Shown one piece after another: positions 27,144 through 35,876 of a stretch of DNA of 64,000 nucleotides. This stretch comes from an uncultured Pseudacidovorax sp. GTDB lineage: Bacteria > Pseudomonadota > Gammaproteobacteria > Burkholderiales > Burkholderiaceae_C. The stretch is taken from NCBI RefSeq assembly GCF_913773995.1, contig NZ_CAJYES010000226.1, positions 62,001-126,000 of the forward strand, in the 5' to 3' direction. A program made the translations under genes and the position numbers. Under the pieces are notes generated by a model, which was given only the letters and a program-made list of their open reading frames with translations, had not been told where the DNA came from and did no database searches. Position 1 is the stretch's first letter, and each line of letters begins with the position of its first letter.

Positions 27144-27152
27144 TTATCCACA
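27144..27152 (+). promoter_or_regulatory. DnaA box, exact (module B)
   Basis: TTATCCACA, 119 bp from the previous box; the two boxes of module A are 120 bp apart. The AT-rich segment begins about 20 bp downstream. Confidence 0.9.
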
Positions 27153-27303
27153 GGCCGAGAGCATCCTTACCTATGACGACTAATGTTGAAATAAAAGAAA
27201 AGAACAAAGTCAGGACAACTCCTGCGCCGGGCGTCAAAGCGCAATTCACGGTCTTTCCGAAATCGCTGGGTGCCCTGCGTCCGCACCGCTACGATCCGCC
27301 CCC

Positions 27304-28107
27304 ATGCCGAATCCACCCCCTGCCGTCGCCACGGCCCCGACCGCGCCATCGGTCGGGGTTCGGCCGCGCATCCTGGTGGCGGAGGACGAGCCGGGCATCG
27401 CCGACACGGTGCAGTACGTGCTGCGCAGCGACGGTTTTGCGCCGGTGTGGTGTGCCACCGGTGGCGCAGCCCTGGCGGAATTCGCCGCCGAGCCGCCGGC
27501 GCTCGCCATCCTGGACATCGGCCTGCCCGACATGAACGGCTTCGACCTCTTCCGGCGACTGCAGGCCCTGCCGGGCGCGGCGGACGTGCCCATCGTCTTC
27601 CTCACGGCCCGCACCGACGAGATCGACCGCGTGGTGGGGCTGGAGCTGGGGGCCGACGACTACATCGCCAAGCCCTTTTCGCCGCGCGAACTGGTGGCCC
27701 GGGTGCGGGGCATCCTGCGGCGCAGCCAGCGGGCGGGTCCAGGTGCTGCGATGCCGGTGGCGACACCGGCCACGGCGCCGCAGGCACCCGCCCTGCCCTT
27801 CGTGGTCGACGACGAACGCCTGCAGATCCGCTACTACGGCCGCGTGCTCGAGCTGTCGCGCTACGAATTCGGCCTGCTGCGCCTGCTGGTGCAGCGCCCG
27901 GGCCGTGTGTTCAGCCGCGAAGAACTGCTCGACCGCGTCTGGGGCGGCGACAGCGAGAGTCTGGACCGCACTGTCGACGCCCATGTCAAGACCGTGCGCG
28001 CCAAGCTGCGGGCCATGGCGCCCGAGGTCGAGGCCATCCGCACCCACCGCGGCACCGGCTACGCGCTGCACGAAGACCTGCCGCCGTCCACGCCCCTGGT
28101 CCCATGA
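27304..28107 (+). CDS. creB: OmpR-family response regulator CreB
   Basis: A 267-residue two-component response regulator. The receiver domain (about 22-140) has the acidic pair E27/D28, phosphoacceptor D71 in LDIGLPD, T101 and K123. The C-terminal winged helix (about 165-260) has LSRYEFGLLRLLVQRPGRVFSREELLDRVWG and ends VEAIRTHRGTGYAL. ILRRSQR followed by a Pro/Ala linker and the RYEFGLL motif match CreB. CreB binds TTCAC-N6-TTCAC; one such site is at 32800. The gene overlaps creC by four bases (ATGA). Confidence 0.9.
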   Translation: MPNPPPAVATAPTAPSVGVRPRILVAEDEPGIADTVQYVLRSDGFAPVWCATGGAALAEFAAEPPALAILDIGLPDMNGFDLFRRLQALPGAADVPIVFLTARTDEIDRVVGLELGADDYIAKPFSPRELVARVRGILRRSQRAGPGAAMPVATPATAPQAPALPFVVDDERLQIRYYGRVLELSRYEFGLLRLLVQRPGRVFSREELLDRVWGGDSESLDRTVDAHVKTVRAKLRAMAPEVEAIRTHRGTGYALHEDLPPSTPLVP

Positions 28108-29573
28108 TGCGTTCGCCGAGCCGGCGCACCCGCATCTTCCTGGCCGTCCTGCTGATCTACGTGGCCGGCATCACCTGGCTGCTGTGGCGGGTGGTGGGCG
28201 ACATCGATCCGCGCTACCGCGAATCGGCCGAGGAGGCGCAGGTGGAGATCGCCCAGCTCATGGCCACGCTGGTCGAGCAGGACGTGATCGCCGGCGCCAT
28301 CGACACCCGGCGGCTGGAGCCGCTGTTCCGCGCCCTCTACGCGCGTGAGTTCTCGGCCCAGATCTACAACCTGCACAAGCAGAAGGTGGAACTGCGCGTC
28401 TACGTCACCGACCGCAGCGGCCGGGTGATCTACGACTCCACCGGCCGGGCCGTCGGTGCCGACTATTCGCGCTGGATCGACGTCAGCCGGACGCTGGCCG
28501 GCAGCTACGGCGCCCGGGCCACGCGCGACGTCGAGGCCGATCCCCTCAGTTCGGTGCTCTACGTGGGCGCACCCATCCGCTGGGCCGGCGAGATCGTCGG
28601 CATGGTGGGCGTGGGCAAGCCGGTGCAGAGCTTCGGCCAGTTCGTGGAAGACGCCCGCCAGCGCGTGGTCTGGGTCGGTGCCGGTTCGGCGGCGGCGCTG
28701 CTGGTGCTGGCGCTGATCGTCTCGGTGTGGCTGGTGCGGCCCTTCGGCCTCACCGCCGACTACATCCGCTGGCTGCGCACCCAGCGGGGCTTCCATCCGC
28801 TGCGCATGCTGCGGCGCGCCGCCGCCATGGCGCGCGGCGCGTTGCAGGAGATGGGCGACGCGTTCACCGGCCGCAACTACGTGGCTGACTATGTCCAGAC
28901 CTTCACCCACGAGATCAAGAGCCCGCTTTCGGCGATCCGCGGCGCTGCCGAGCTGCTGCAGGAGGCCGGCATGCCGCCCGAGGAGCGGGAGCGCTTCCTG
29001 GCCAACATCGGCCGCGAGAGCGAACGCATCCAGCAGCTGGTGGACCGCATGATGGAGCTCACCGCGCTGGAGACGCGCCGCGTGCTCGACCAAGTGCAGC
29101 CCGTGGCTCTGGGCGCCCTACTGCGCGAGGCCGCCCAGGGCGTGGCACCGGCCGCCGCGCGCCGTGGCGTCGTGATCGACGTCCAGGGCCTGCGCGAGGA
29201 CCTGGGCGAGGTGCATGCCGAAGGCGATCCGCTGCTGCTGCGCCAGGCCGTGGGCAACCTGCTGGACAACGCCATCGATTTCTCGCCCGAGGGCGGCACC
29301 GTGCGCCTCAGCCTGCGGCTGCAGGGCCGGCGCGGCGTGGTCTCGGTGCGCGATCAGGGGCCGGGCATCCCGGCCTATGCGCAGGCACAGGTCTTCCAGA
29401 AGTTCTATTCGCTGGCGCGGCCGCACAGCCAGAAGAAGAGCACCGGCCTGGGGCTGGCCTTCGTGCGCGAGATCGCGGCGCTGCACGGCGGCAGCATCGC
29501 GCTCGGCAATGCCGAAGGCGGCGGGGCGCTGGCCACGCTCACCCTGCCGCTGATCAGCGGGCCGGTGCGCTGA
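28104..29573 (+). CDS. creC: Sensor histidine kinase CreC
   Basis: A 489-residue inner-membrane sensor kinase. Membrane helices lie at about 10-31 and 190-212, flanking a periplasmic CreC-type sensor domain (SAQIYNLHKQKVELRVYVTDRSGRVIYDS...). The HAMP-like region leads to the phosphorylated H269 in TFTHEIKSPLSAIRGAAELL. The ATPase domain has NLLDNAIDFS (N box), DQGPGIP and TGLGLAFVREIA. CreBC responds to metabolic state and, in several genera (BlrAB), to inhibition of penicillin-binding proteins. creD does not follow. Confidence 0.92.
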   Translation: MMRSPSRRTRIFLAVLLIYVAGITWLLWRVVGDIDPRYRESAEEAQVEIAQLMATLVEQDVIAGAIDTRRLEPLFRALYAREFSAQIYNLHKQKVELRVYVTDRSGRVIYDSTGRAVGADYSRWIDVSRTLAGSYGARATRDVEADPLSSVLYVGAPIRWAGEIVGMVGVGKPVQSFGQFVEDARQRVVWVGAGSAAALLVLALIVSVWLVRPFGLTADYIRWLRTQRGFHPLRMLRRAAAMARGALQEMGDAFTGRNYVADYVQTFTHEIKSPLSAIRGAAELLQEAGMPPEERERFLANIGRESERIQQLVDRMMELTALETRRVLDQVQPVALGALLREAAQGVAPAAARRGVVIDVQGLREDLGEVHAEGDPLLLRQAVGNLLDNAIDFSPEGGTVRLSLRLQGRRGVVSVRDQGPGIPAYAQAQVFQKFYSLARPHSQKKSTGLGLAFVREIAALHGGSIALGNAEGGGALATLTLPLISGPVR

Positions 29574-29640
29574 TGCGGCCCGGTGGTCACGCGCGGACCC
29601 GCGGTGCGTCCCTTTCCGTTCCACGACGAGCCCTGCTGCC

Positions 29641-30030
29641 ATGACCCCGCATGACCACCACGACCTGTGCGCCCACTTGCAGAAGCTGGAGGTGGAACTG
29701 CACCATCCTGGCCTGCCCTGCGACGCCGGCCGGCTTCAGGCCTTGCTCCACGCGGATTTCCATGAAGTGGGCCGTTCGGGCCGGCCCTATGACCGCACCA
29801 CCGTCCTGGGCTACCTGTCGCAGGTGGTGGCTCCGCCGACGGTCGTGTCTTCCGACTTCCGCGTGGAACGCCTCGCCCCCGATGTCGCCCTGCTGCACTA
29901 TCGCTCGGTGCAGCGACCGGCCGATGGCGGGGCCGACCTGCGTACGCTGCGGTCTTCGCTGTGGCTGCGAGGCGCCGGCGGCTGGCAGCTTCGCTATCAC
30001 CAGGGCACGCCCGAGGCCGCGCAGGATTGA
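29641..30030 (+). CDS. DUF4440 / NTF2-like protein
   Basis: A 129-residue cytosolic protein of the SnoaL/NTF2-like DUF4440 group. LHADFHEVGRSGRPYDRTTVLGYL and the C-terminal RTLRSSLWLRGAGGWQLRYHQGT are typical. Members are small conical-barrel proteins, many of unknown activity. It follows creC by 67 bp on the same strand, where creD would be expected, and may share its transcript. There is no signal peptide, and no catalytic residue can be assigned. Confidence 0.82.
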   Translation: MTPHDHHDLCAHLQKLEVELHHPGLPCDAGRLQALLHADFHEVGRSGRPYDRTTVLGYLSQVVAPPTVVSSDFRVERLAPDVALLHYRSVQRPADGGADLRTLRSSLWLRGAGGWQLRYHQGTPEAAQD

Positions 30031-30069
30031 ACCGCGCAGGCCGCCATGCCGGTTCGGACAGTGGCCATG

Positions 30070-30092
30070 AAAAAACCCGGCCTCGGCCGGGT
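30070..30092 (-). terminator. Rho-independent terminator of mrcA
   Basis: An 8-bp stem ACCCGGCC/GGCCGGGT with a two-base loop. On the minus strand it is followed by T6. It is 27 bp beyond the mrcA stop. Confidence 0.88.
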
Positions 30093-30118
30093 CGTCGCGA
30101 AACGCAGCGCGGTGCGTC

Positions 30119-32563
30119 TCAGCGGAACATGTTCAGGATCCGGTTGCGCTCGTCCTGTTGTGCAGGTGCGGCAGGCTGCCCGGGCTGGGCAGGCAGGACC
30201 GGAATCACCGGCTGGTTGCCCCAGGACGGCGCAGGGCCGGTCGTCGGGGCGCTGCTGTTGACCTCCACCGGCGTGATCGGCGTGAGGGCGGCTTCCACCC
30301 CGAGCGATTGCACGCCCTGGCCGTTGGCGTATTCGTCATACATCCATTCGCCGCTGGCGTTGGTGACGCCGGGCGGCACGTCCAGCTTGGCCACCGGCAC
30401 GCCCTTGAGCGCACCCTGCATGTAGCGTGTCCAGGCCGGCAGCGCCAGACTGCCGCCGGTCTCGCCGCGCACGCCGAGCTGGCGCGGCGTGTCGTAGCCG
30501 ATCCAGGCCACGCCCACGCGGGTCGGCTGGAAGCCGGCGAACCAGGCGTCGTGCGAGTCGTTGGTGGTCCCGGTCTTGCCGTACAGGTCGTCGCGCCGCA
30601 GCGTGGTGTAGGCGCGGCGGCCAGTGCCGTTCTTCACCACGCTGTTCAGCAGCGTGTCAATGACGAAGGCATTGCGCGCGGGGATCACACGCCCCGCTTC
30701 GTCGGCGGGCTTGGGCGGCGTGTCCTCCAAAACCTGATCGCGGGCATCGGTGATGCGGGCGATCAGGCGCGGTTCCACCTTCAGCCCGCCGTTGGCGAAG
30801 ACCGAGTAGGCCGTCGCCATCTGCAGCGGTGTCACCGAGCCGGCGCCCAGGCCCATGGTGAGGTAGGCCGGGTGCTTGTCGGCCGCGAAGCCGAAATGCG
30901 TGATCCATTCCTGCGCATAAGCCGGCGTGATCGCGTCCAGCACGCGGATGGTCACCACGTTCTTCGACTGCTCCAGCGCCTGCCGCAGTGTGATCGGGCC
31001 GGCGTAGCTGTTGTCGTAGTTCTTGGGCTCCCAGGGCGCGCCTCCGGTGGCCGCGGCATCGAAGGACAGCGGTGCGTCGTTGACGATGGTGGCGGGCGTG
31101 AAGCCCTTCTCCAGCGCGGCCGAGTAGATGAAGGGCTTGAAGCTGGAGCCCGGCTGGCGCCAGGCCTGCGTGGCATGGTTGAACTTGTTCTTGTTGAAGT
31201 CGAAGCCGCCCACCAGCGCCTTGATGGCGCCATCGCGCGGGTCCATGGCCACGAAGGCGCCTTCGACCTCGGGCAGCTGGGTCACTTCCCAGCTGTTCTG
31301 CGGGCCCGAACGTGCGATGCGCACGATGCTGCCGCGGCGGATGCGCAGCGGCTCGGCCGCCTTCTCCACCAGGCCACGCTGCACCGCCTGCAGGCCGCGG
31401 CCGGTGATTTCCACCGAGTCGCCGTTGGCGCGCACGGCCACCAGCTTGCGCGGGCTGGCCTCCAGCACCACCGCGGCCATCATGCCGCCGCTGTCGGGCT
31501 TGTCGGAGAGGGCATCGTCCACGGCCGTGTCCACATCGGTGCCGTCGGCAGGCAGTTCGACGAAGCCCTCGGGGCCGCGGTAGGGCTGCCGCTGCTCGTA
31601 GTCGACGATGGCTTCGTGCAGGCCGTCGTAGGCTGAACTCTGATCATTCCGTGCCACGGTCGTGTAGACCTTGAAGCCCTTGGTGTAGGTGTCGTCGCCG
31701 TACTTGGCCACCATCTGCTGGCGCACCATCTCGGCCACATAGTCGGCATGCAGCTGCGACGGATCGCCGGCATCGCGCAGCTTGAGCGGCTCCTGGCGGG
31801 CCTTGGCGGCGTCGGCCTCGCTCAGGTAGCCGGTCTCCACCATGCGGTTGATCACGTACTGCTGGCGGGCCACCGCGCGGCGCGGGTTGGCGATGGGGTT
31901 GTTGCTGCTGGGCGCCTTGGGCAGGCCGGCCAGCATGGCGGCCTCGGCCACCGTGATGTCCTGCAGCGGCTTGCCGAAGTAGGTCTGGGCGGCGGCCGCA
32001 AAGCCGTAGGCGCGGTTGCCCAGGTAGATCTGGTTCAGGTAGATCTCGAGGATCTGGTCCTTGGTCAGCTCGTCCTCAAGCCGCCAGGCCAGCAGCGCCT
32101 CCTTCAGCTTGCGGGTGAAGGTGCGCTCCGAGCTCAGGAACATGTTGCGCGCCACCTGCTGGGTGATGGTGGAAGCGCCCTGCCGCACGCCCCCATGCAG
32201 TGCGTTGGAGATCACCGCCCGCGTCAGGCCGATGGTGTCGAGTCCGCCATGCTGGTAGAAGCGCGCGTCCTCGGTGGCCAGCACCGCGTCCTTGAGCACC
32301 TTGGGGATCCTGTCGATGGGCACCAGCTGCCGGCGTTCCTCGCCGAACTCGCCGATCAGGTCGCCGTCGGCGGTGAACACGCGCAGCGGTAGCTTGGGCT
32401 GGTAGTTCTGCAGCGTGCTCACGTCGGGAAGCTGGCGCGACATCAGCGCCGCGGCAATGCCGACGATGGCGGCGCCGCAGACCACCGCGGTGGCACTGCC
32501 GATGGCGGTCCACTTGGCGGCTCGGCGCAGGCGGGGATCGGACAGACGGTCTTTGAAGGACAT
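30119..32563 (-). CDS. mrcA: Penicillin-binding protein 1A
   Basis: An 814-residue bifunctional class A PBP. One N-terminal membrane anchor (about 19-42) precedes the GT51 glycosyltransferase domain, with catalytic Glu in ATEDARFYQHGGLD and the GASTITQQVARN motif. An OB-like insert follows. The transpeptidase domain has nucleophile motif PGSSFKPF (SxxK), SKN and KTGTTN. The Pro/Gln-rich tail of about 40 residues is extra. The start at 32563 gives the standard cytoplasmic N-terminus MSFKDRL. It diverges from the exosortase operon, and the shared intergenic region holds the cre tag. Confidence 0.95.
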   Translation of the reverse strand: MSFKDRLSDPRLRRAAKWTAIGSATAVVCGAAIVGIAAALMSRQLPDVSTLQNYQPKLPLRVFTADGDLIGEFGEERRQLVPIDRIPKVLKDAVLATEDARFYQHGGLDTIGLTRAVISNALHGGVRQGASTITQQVARNMFLSSERTFTRKLKEALLAWRLEDELTKDQILEIYLNQIYLGNRAYGFAAAAQTYFGKPLQDITVAEAAMLAGLPKAPSSNNPIANPRRAVARQQYVINRMVETGYLSEADAAKARQEPLKLRDAGDPSQLHADYVAEMVRQQMVAKYGDDTYTKGFKVYTTVARNDQSSAYDGLHEAIVDYEQRQPYRGPEGFVELPADGTDVDTAVDDALSDKPDSGGMMAAVVLEASPRKLVAVRANGDSVEITGRGLQAVQRGLVEKAAEPLRIRRGSIVRIARSGPQNSWEVTQLPEVEGAFVAMDPRDGAIKALVGGFDFNKNKFNHATQAWRQPGSSFKPFIYSAALEKGFTPATIVNDAPLSFDAAATGGAPWEPKNYDNSYAGPITLRQALEQSKNVVTIRVLDAITPAYAQEWITHFGFAADKHPAYLTMGLGAGSVTPLQMATAYSVFANGGLKVEPRLIARITDARDQVLEDTPPKPADEAGRVIPARNAFVIDTLLNSVVKNGTGRRAYTTLRRDDLYGKTGTTNDSHDAWFAGFQPTRVGVAWIGYDTPRQLGVRGETGGSLALPAWTRYMQGALKGVPVAKLDVPPGVTNASGEWMYDEYANGQGVQSLGVEAALTPITPVEVNSSAPTTGPAPSWGNQPVIPVLPAQPGQPAAPAQQDERNRILNMFR

Positions 32564-32907
32564 GGGAAAGAAACAGGAAGAGGTCGGCCGGCGGGAGGGA
32601 AGGCGAGCATGCCCGCCCGCCGGAAGGCCGCCGTAACAAGGCGTTGCCTGCACGCCGGCAGGCGCGCAAGCCTCGCGCTGTCACGGCAGCCACGCTGTCG
32701 GACGGCGGCAGCATTCTCGGTGCGGCGGGTGCCACGCCGTCGGCAGGGCCATCGTCGCCGCGGATCTTGAAAGGAGGCTGAAGGGCGCTGCACACGGACT
32801 TCACACAAGCTTCACATGGCGCGTGGGGCTTCATCGGCCCTTCCTTCTGGCTTCGGATGCCGCGCGGACAGTCCTTCCCATCGCAGACACCGAGGAAGGA
32901 ACCGACC
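32564..32907. other. Divergent regulatory region, mrcA / exosortase operon
   Basis: This 344-bp gap lies between divergent starts. It contains the CreB-type direct repeat at 32799-32816 and several GC-rich inverted repeats near the mrcA side. No convincing coding frame or clear -35/-10 pair was seen. Confidence 0.6.
32800..32815 (+). promoter_or_regulatory. cre tag: predicted CreB-binding site
   Basis: TTCAC-N6-TTCAC, within a longer direct repeat CTTCACA at 32799 and 32810 (11-bp period, one helical turn, as for OmpR-family regulators). It exactly matches the CreB/BlrA consensus. It lies 92 bp before the VIT/vWA gene start, with creBC about 3-5 kb away. No other copy was noticed in the window. 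Confidence 0.75.
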
Positions 32908-34974
32908 ATGAATCCAAACTTGTCCTGGCGCCGCCGGCGCAGTCCCGAAGCCCGCGGCTGCGGCCTGTGGGCGTTCACGGCGCTGATGGCGCTGGCCGCC
33001 TTTGCGTTGCTGGTGTGCCGGCCCGTCCTTGCACAGGAAACTGGCAACGATGCCACCGCGAGCCCCTATCTGGTGGTGCAAAGCGACACCCCCGGCACCG
33101 ACCGCCTGCCCCTCAAGCGAACCGACGTCGACGTGCGCATCGCCGGGGTCATCGCCGACGTGCGGGTGACGCAGACCTACCGCAACGAAGGCGAGCGCAC
33201 GCTGGAGGCGCGCTACGTCTTTCCCGGCTCCACGCGCGCGGCCGTAGGGGGCATGAACGTGCGCATTGCCGACCGGCTGATCACGGCGCAGATCCGCGAG
33301 AAGCAGCAGGCGCGGCTGGAATACCAGGAAGCGAAGCAGGCCGGCCAGACGGCTGCGCTGCTCGAGGCCGAGCGGCCCAACGTCTTCCAGATGAACGTGG
33401 CCAACATCCGGCCGGGCGACGAGGTGCGTGCGGAACTGCGCTACAGCGAGCTGCTTCTGCCGCAGTCGGGTCGCTACCAGTTCGTCTACCCCACCGTGGT
33501 GGGCCCGCGCTACTCGGGCACGGATGGAGGCGGGGGACCTTGGAGCGCCCAGCCCACGCTGCCTGCCGGCACGGCCAGTGCCGCGGCCTTCTCGCTCAAG
33601 CTGAGCCTCGATGCGCCGCTGCCGCTGGCGGACATCCGTTCGTCCAGCCATGCGCTGGCCATCCAACCCGGGCCCGACGACCGGCATGCCACCCTCACCT
33701 TGCGCGAGGATGGCCGGCCGCTGGCCAACCGCGACTTCGTGCTCGACTTCGCGCTCGCCGGTGAGCGCATCCAGTCGGGCCTGATGCTCTATCCGGGCAG
33801 CGGGGCGGATGCGGAGAACTTCTTCCTCGCGATGGTCGAGCCGCCGCGCGCCGTGGCCGCCGAGCGCATCGTGCCGCGCGACTACCTTTTCGTGGTGGAC
33901 ATCTCCGGCTCCATGCACGGCTTTCCGCTGGACACGGCCCGCGCTCTGCTCGAGCGGCTGATCGGCGGCCTGCGGCCCAGCGACACCTTCAACGTGATGC
34001 TGTTCGCTGGCAGCAACCGCATGTTGTCGGCCCGGTCGGTGCCGGCCACGCGGGCCAACATCGAGCGGGCGCTCAGGACGCTCACCGACATCCAGGGCGG
34101 CGGCAGCACCGAGCTGATCCCGGCCTTGCGCCAGGCCTATGCCCAGCCCAAGGCCGAGGGGGTCTCGCGCAGCATCGTGGTGGTGACCGACGGCTACGTC
34201 ACCGTGGAGCGCGAGGCCTTCGCGCTGGTGCGCGAGCATCTGGACCAGGCCAACCTGTTCGCTTTCGGCATCGGCTCCTCGGTCAACCGGCACCTGATCG
34301 AGGGTCTGGCTCGCGCCGGCCGTGGCGAGCCCTTCGTCATCACCGATGAACGGCAGGCACCCGAGCAGGCGGCACGCTTCCGTCGCATGGCGGAGTCGCC
34401 CGTGCTCACCGGCCTGAAGGCGCGCTTCGAGGGCCTGGAGGTGTACGACGTGGAGTCGGCCCATCTGCCCGATGTGCTGGGCGAGCGGCCCGTGGTGCTG
34501 TTCGGCAAGTGGCGCGGTGCGCTGCGCGGCCAGCTGGTGGTGGAAGGCCGCAGCGCCGAAGGCGCGTGGCGCCAGGTGCTGCCGGTGGACGCAGGCAGCC
34601 TGGCCCCGCAGGCCACGGCCCTGCGCGCCCTGTGGGCCCGCGACCGCATCGCGGCACTGGACGACCAGGAGGGCCTGGAAGGCAGCGGCCAGCAGCGCGA
34701 AGCCATCACCGCGCTGGGGCTCAAGTACAGCCTGCTCACGGCCTACACCAGCTTCGTCGCCGTCGACCAGGTGGTGCGCGGTGCGGGCGATGCCGGCACG
34801 ACGGTCGATCAGCCTCAAGCCTTGCCCGAAGGTGTGAGCGAACTCGCGCTGGGCATGCCGGTGCCGGCCACGCCCGAGCCCGAGACGCTGGGCGCCGTGG
34901 CCGTGGCGCTGGGCATGCTCGCCATGCTGCGTCGCCGGTTGTGCCGGCACGATGCGCGGCGGATGACCGCCTGA
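32908..34974 (+). CDS. VIT and vWA domain protein with PEP-CTERM-like sorting tail
   Basis: A 688-residue exported protein. The N-terminal signal region (about 19-43) ends LVCRPVLAQ. A VIT (inter-alpha-trypsin inhibitor) domain spans about 55-175 (VRVTQTYRNEGERTLEARYVFP). A von Willebrand A domain starts near 325, with the MIDAS residues D331, S333 and S335 in DISGSMHG and a TDGYV segment later. The C-terminus has Pro-Glu-Pro (656-658), a hydrophobic helix and an RRRLCRHDARR tail, a tripartite signal like PEP-CTERM. The exosortase gene follows 17 bp later. GAGGAAGGA precedes the ATG at 32908. It is inferred to be the exosortase's dedicated substrate. Confidence 0.9.
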   Translation: MNPNLSWRRRRSPEARGCGLWAFTALMALAAFALLVCRPVLAQETGNDATASPYLVVQSDTPGTDRLPLKRTDVDVRIAGVIADVRVTQTYRNEGERTLEARYVFPGSTRAAVGGMNVRIADRLITAQIREKQQARLEYQEAKQAGQTAALLEAERPNVFQMNVANIRPGDEVRAELRYSELLLPQSGRYQFVYPTVVGPRYSGTDGGGGPWSAQPTLPAGTASAAAFSLKLSLDAPLPLADIRSSSHALAIQPGPDDRHATLTLREDGRPLANRDFVLDFALAGERIQSGLMLYPGSGADAENFFLAMVEPPRAVAAERIVPRDYLFVVDISGSMHGFPLDTARALLERLIGGLRPSDTFNVMLFAGSNRMLSARSVPATRANIERALRTLTDIQGGGSTELIPALRQAYAQPKAEGVSRSIVVVTDGYVTVEREAFALVREHLDQANLFAFGIGSSVNRHLIEGLARAGRGEPFVITDERQAPEQAARFRRMAESPVLTGLKARFEGLEVYDVESAHLPDVLGERPVVLFGKWRGALRGQLVVEGRSAEGAWRQVLPVDAGSLAPQATALRALWARDRIAALDDQEGLEGSGQQREAITALGLKYSLLTAYTSFVAVDQVVRGAGDAGTTVDQPQALPEGVSELALGMPVPATPEPETLGAVAVALGMLAMLRRRLCRHDARRMTA

Positions 34975-34991
34975 TCGAGGGAGCAACGCCA

Positions 34992-35876
34992 ATGAACCTC
35001 GTCGATTGGGCGGGCCGCCATCCCCGCAGCCTGGAGGCGGCGATCCGTCTCGACCGCCTGCCGCCCGTGTTGTGGCTGGTCGCCACCGCCCTGGTGCTCT
35101 GGCCCACCTGGCTCTGGATGGGCGCCCGCATGCTGGACCGTTCGGACGATCCACTGGGCCTGCTGGCGTTGGGTGCGCTGTGCCTGTTCGCGTGGCGGTC
35201 CCGGAGGGCGCTGCGCGCATCGCCGCGGCTGGGCCTCTTGTCGGTGGCTGCGCTGGGTGTGCTGGCGTCTTCACTACTGCGGGCCGGCAGCGTGCTGCCA
35301 CCGCTGGCCACCGGCCTGCTGGCCGTGCTGGCCATGGCCTGCGCGCTGCTCGCCTTCCTGCCGATTGGGCAGCCCGCTTTGCCGGTGCTGGGCCTCGCGG
35401 TGCTGGCGTTGCCGCTGCTGTCCTCGTTGCAGTTCTATGCGGGTTATCCGCTGCGGCTGGTCACGGCCGAGGCGGCGCGTTGGCTGTTGGCACCCTTCTT
35501 CGTGGTCGAGCGCGCTGGCAGCAGCCTGTGGATCGATGGCCGGCTGGTGATCGTGGATGCGCCCTGCTCCGGCGTGCAGATGGTGTGGATGGGGTACTTC
35601 ACCGCCTGCGTGGTGGCGCTGTTCATGACTCGGATGGACGACCGCGCCTTCCTGCGCCGGCTGCCCGTGGTCGGGCTGGTGGTGCTGGGCGGCAATGTGC
35701 TGCGCAATGCCCTGCTGGTGGGCCTGGAGGGCGCCGGCCATGCGCCCGGGCCGCTGCTGCATCAGGTTCTGGGGCTGGCGCTGCTGGCCGTGGTGTGTGG
35801 CGCGATCGGGCGGCGCATGCTGCGCACGGCACCGCAAGACCTGGGCCTCGGAAAGGACCGCCATGCGTTGGCCTGA
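34992..35876 (+). CDS. Exosortase-family transpeptidase
   Basis: A 294-residue polytopic inner-membrane protein with about eight hydrophobic segments. The exosortase catalytic triad is present: C192 in APCSGVQM, R238 in GGNVLRNALLV and H257 in LLHQVLGL. Exosortases cleave PEP-CTERM-like tails and transfer the substrate to a membrane or envelope acceptor. The subfamily is not assignable from sequence alone. It lies between its probable substrate and an EpsI-like protein. No exopolysaccharide cluster is nearby, unlike EpsH/XrtA-type loci. It overlaps the next gene by 14 bp. Confidence 0.92.
   Translation: MNLVDWAGRHPRSLEAAIRLDRLPPVLWLVATALVLWPTWLWMGARMLDRSDDPLGLLALGALCLFAWRSRRALRASPRLGLLSVAALGVLASSLLRAGSVLPPLATGLLAVLAMACALLAFLPIGQPALPVLGLAVLALPLLSSLQFYAGYPLRLVTAEAARWLLAPFFVVERAGSSLWIDGRLVIVDAPCSGVQMVWMGYFTACVVALFMTRMDDRAFLRRLPVVGLVVLGGNVLRNALLVGLEGAGHAPGPLLHQVLGLALLAVVCGAIGRRMLRTAPQDLGLGKDRHALA

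Larger units (their letters stand above)
26827..27215. repeat. oriC module B
   Basis: Second copy of the duplication, with AACTTTGTGGGCAACT (26839-26854) and then the same ordered blocks, DnaA boxes at 27025 and 27144, and an AT-rich end with TACCTATGACGACTAATG followed by A-rich sequence. Confidence 0.85.
26136..27303. other. oriC: Chromosomal replication origin (oriC) region
   Basis: A 1,168-bp region without credible genes and visibly lower in GC than its surroundings. It contains three exact DnaA boxes, two one-mismatch boxes and two AT-rich segments (about 26650-26690 and 27170-27215) that could unwind. Two homologous modules, about 26300-26700 and 26820-27215, repeat the same order of elements about 510 bp apart. 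mnmG-rsmG-parAB and parS are 7-13 kb to the left and creBC begins at its right edge. The origin call is inferred from motif content and context. Confidence 0.85.

Noticed and set aside
26413-27535. Open frames across the oriC region encoding Pro/Arg-rich peptides, two of which look alike
   Set aside because: Their similarity comes from the duplicated DNA modules. They run through DnaA boxes and AT-rich segments, have atypical composition and lack ribosome-binding sites.
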